From positions 810,968 through 851,765 of the forward strand of contig BFEA01000377.1 of NCBI GenBank assembly GCA_003427395.1: a stretch of DNA of 40,798 nucleotides. Reading direction: 5' to 3'. Below the pieces are notes generated by a model. The model saw nothing but the letters and a program-made list of their open reading frames with translations, had not been told where the DNA came from and made no database searches. Below are positions 39,736 to 40,798 of this stretch, piece after piece (position 1 is the stretch's first letter; each line of letters opens with the position of its first letter). Origin of the DNA: Chara braunii (Eukaryota > Streptophyta > Charophyceae > Charales > Characeae). The translations under genes and the position numbers were made by a program.

Positions 39736-39959
39736 CTTTCAAACTTATTATCAAGTCAAGTCTAATCTTTTGGTGGCCAATGGACCAGTCAACCAGTCCG
39801 ATGTTCAAGGCGCACGCAAGCCAGCGAGCAGACTTGTTTCCTGGAGAGTTGCCAAACTATCGAGGCAGAATCTGATCAGAGACCCAACGGATCATTTCAT
39901 AAACCTGATTTTCAGAGATTAACAAAATAAGATGTAACAAATAGTAGAACTAATTAGCT

Positions 39960-40798
39960 CTAGAGCGCTAGCGCCGACGGTTAGCGCTACCGGAAGAGCA
40001 GCGCTAATTTGCGCTAGCTACCGGACCGACCCCGCCGGGCTCTCGCCCGCGGGAACCCGCCCCGCACCAGCACCCGAGCACACCCCGACTCCCGCCCATC
40101 GACAACGAAAACTCACCCCACCTCGCCGCCATCGCCCAGCACGAGCGGCCATCGCCCAGCGCGAGCGGCCATCGCCCGGCGCGAGCCGCCATCGCCCAGC
40201 GTGAGCGGCCATCGCCGGAGCCCGACCCCGAAGTCACCGTCAGCCACCGAGTACCGCACCTCCCGCTCCTCACGAACGAAGGAAGGGAGATCAGAGCAGC
40301 GAGGAGCAAGCAAGCTTGAAGCCAGCTCCACTTGTCACCTCCACTTGCCACAGAGGCGAGACGACCGACAAAGAAGTAACAGCTGTTCTCTGCCGGCCTG
40401 GAAGCGAACCATCCGAGACAGCCCGCGCGCAGGAAACGCGCCTCAACAATCACGAACGGAATCATAGCCGAGTTCCGAGTCGCAGCGGCAGCAACCGCCA
40501 GTTCATCTATCAAGCTGAGGGGCAATCCTCCTCCACCATTGCCACGAGACCTTACCTCCCTCGAACTTGGGCATCCGGACGGAAGTAAACGACGAACGAA
40601 CGCCAGCGGAGATCCCATTCGACAGTCGGAAAAGTACGTGGGAAGTACACATGCTCTACTAACACAAGCGTGGTCAGGCACATCGCCGAAGGGACACAAC
40701 CAGCTAACCACGCGGCCAGCTCGTCAGCGGAAGCAGCAACTTTGCAACTCCGCAGCCGACAACGAAGCACGCCGCCACCAAGCGCCAAGCTTGGAGAG
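39960..40798. other. GC-rich end of window, no recognised gene
   Basis: Starts with clustered AGCGCTAGCG / TTAGCGCTAC palindromes (39,962-40,020). CG content is high throughout, as in a promoter-proximal CpG-rich region, but no promoter element is evident. A 235-codon minus-strand frame (40,004-40,711) and an 88-codon plus-strand frame have no recognisable motif. A first exon of a gene beyond the edge is possible but unproven. Confidence 0.4.
40128..40218. repeat. 20-bp tandem repeat, five units
   Basis: GCCATCGCCCAGCGCGAGCG recurs at 40,128, 40,148, 40,168, 40,188 and 40,208 with one or two changes per unit. The period of 20 is not a multiple of three. The repeated residues in the minus-strand frame (RWAMAARAGRW and similar) are therefore frame-cycling by-products, which argues against that frame being a gene. 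Confidence 0.9.

Noticed and set aside
40004-40711. 235-codon minus-strand frame
   Set aside because: Part of it is a 20-bp repeat read through changing frames, and the rest has no recognisable motif; kept only as a possibility in the GC-rich region entry.
1-40798. CRISPR array, bacterial operon or defence system
   Set aside because: No regular spaced direct repeats, no ribosome-binding-site-led gene series; all recognisable coding sequence is eukaryotic retrotransposon.

Overview
This window reads as nuclear DNA from a large, repeat-rich plant-lineage genome. A streptophyte green alga such as a charophyte would fit, but that is inference. No host protein-coding gene could be recognised. The supports are: a plant-type L1 LINE with a CCHC-type ORF1 and a zf-RVT-like ORF2 tail; a Ty3/gypsy element; a degenerate bacterial/organelle-type 23S rRNA fragment, most simply an organelle insertion in the nucleus; A-tailed short retroposons; MITE-like elements; and many long A/T runs and microsatellites. 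Scattered single Ns and a leftover Nextera mate-pair junction show a draft short-read assembly.

Layout. 1-9,940: non-coding sequence with microsatellites, a tRNA-like SINE head (1,149), an A-tailed short retroposon (1,914), an 11-bp tandem (2,491), TTAA-flanked MITE-like ends (4,937-5,140), a tandem array of about 200-bp units (5,215-6,105), a foldback element (6,506-6,610), CCGGAC-rich patches, and the library-adapter artefact at 8,362-8,399 inside a direct duplication. 9,960-14,440: a cluster of four copies of one repeat of about 240-305 bp, a tandem array of GGAGGAGGTCGG-bearing units, and a complete 143-bp MITE with 17-bp perfect TIRs. 14,440-20,200: mostly unrecognised sequence with more short retroposons, a perfect 45-bp duplication and a tRNA-like segment.

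20,200-27,275: minus-strand Ty3/gypsy remains. A fragment (20,262-20,998) and a longer degenerate copy (about 23,140-27,275) cover the gag zinc knuckle, protease, RT, RNase H, integrase and a chromodomain-like end. The longer copy carries two nested short-retroposon insertions. Between the two copies lie the 23S rRNA fragment and an unrelated LINE RT fragment. 27,954-35,839: a nearly complete minus-strand LINE, broken by an early ORF1 stop, an ORF1 frame change and a single amber codon in ORF2. 35,840-37,800: a strongly purine-biased block. 37,800-40,798: CpG-rich patches, another short retroposon, degenerate tandem repeats and a GC-rich end without a recognisable gene.

The genes do not form a host pathway. 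The LINE is the kind of element that could supply reverse transcriptase and endonuclease in trans to A-tailed retroposons, but no pairing between the families is shown here. The best candidates for something undescribed are the very short A-tailed retroposon family (core about 55 bp), the TTAA/ACCACCAGTAC MITE family, and the CCGGAC-rich dispersed family.
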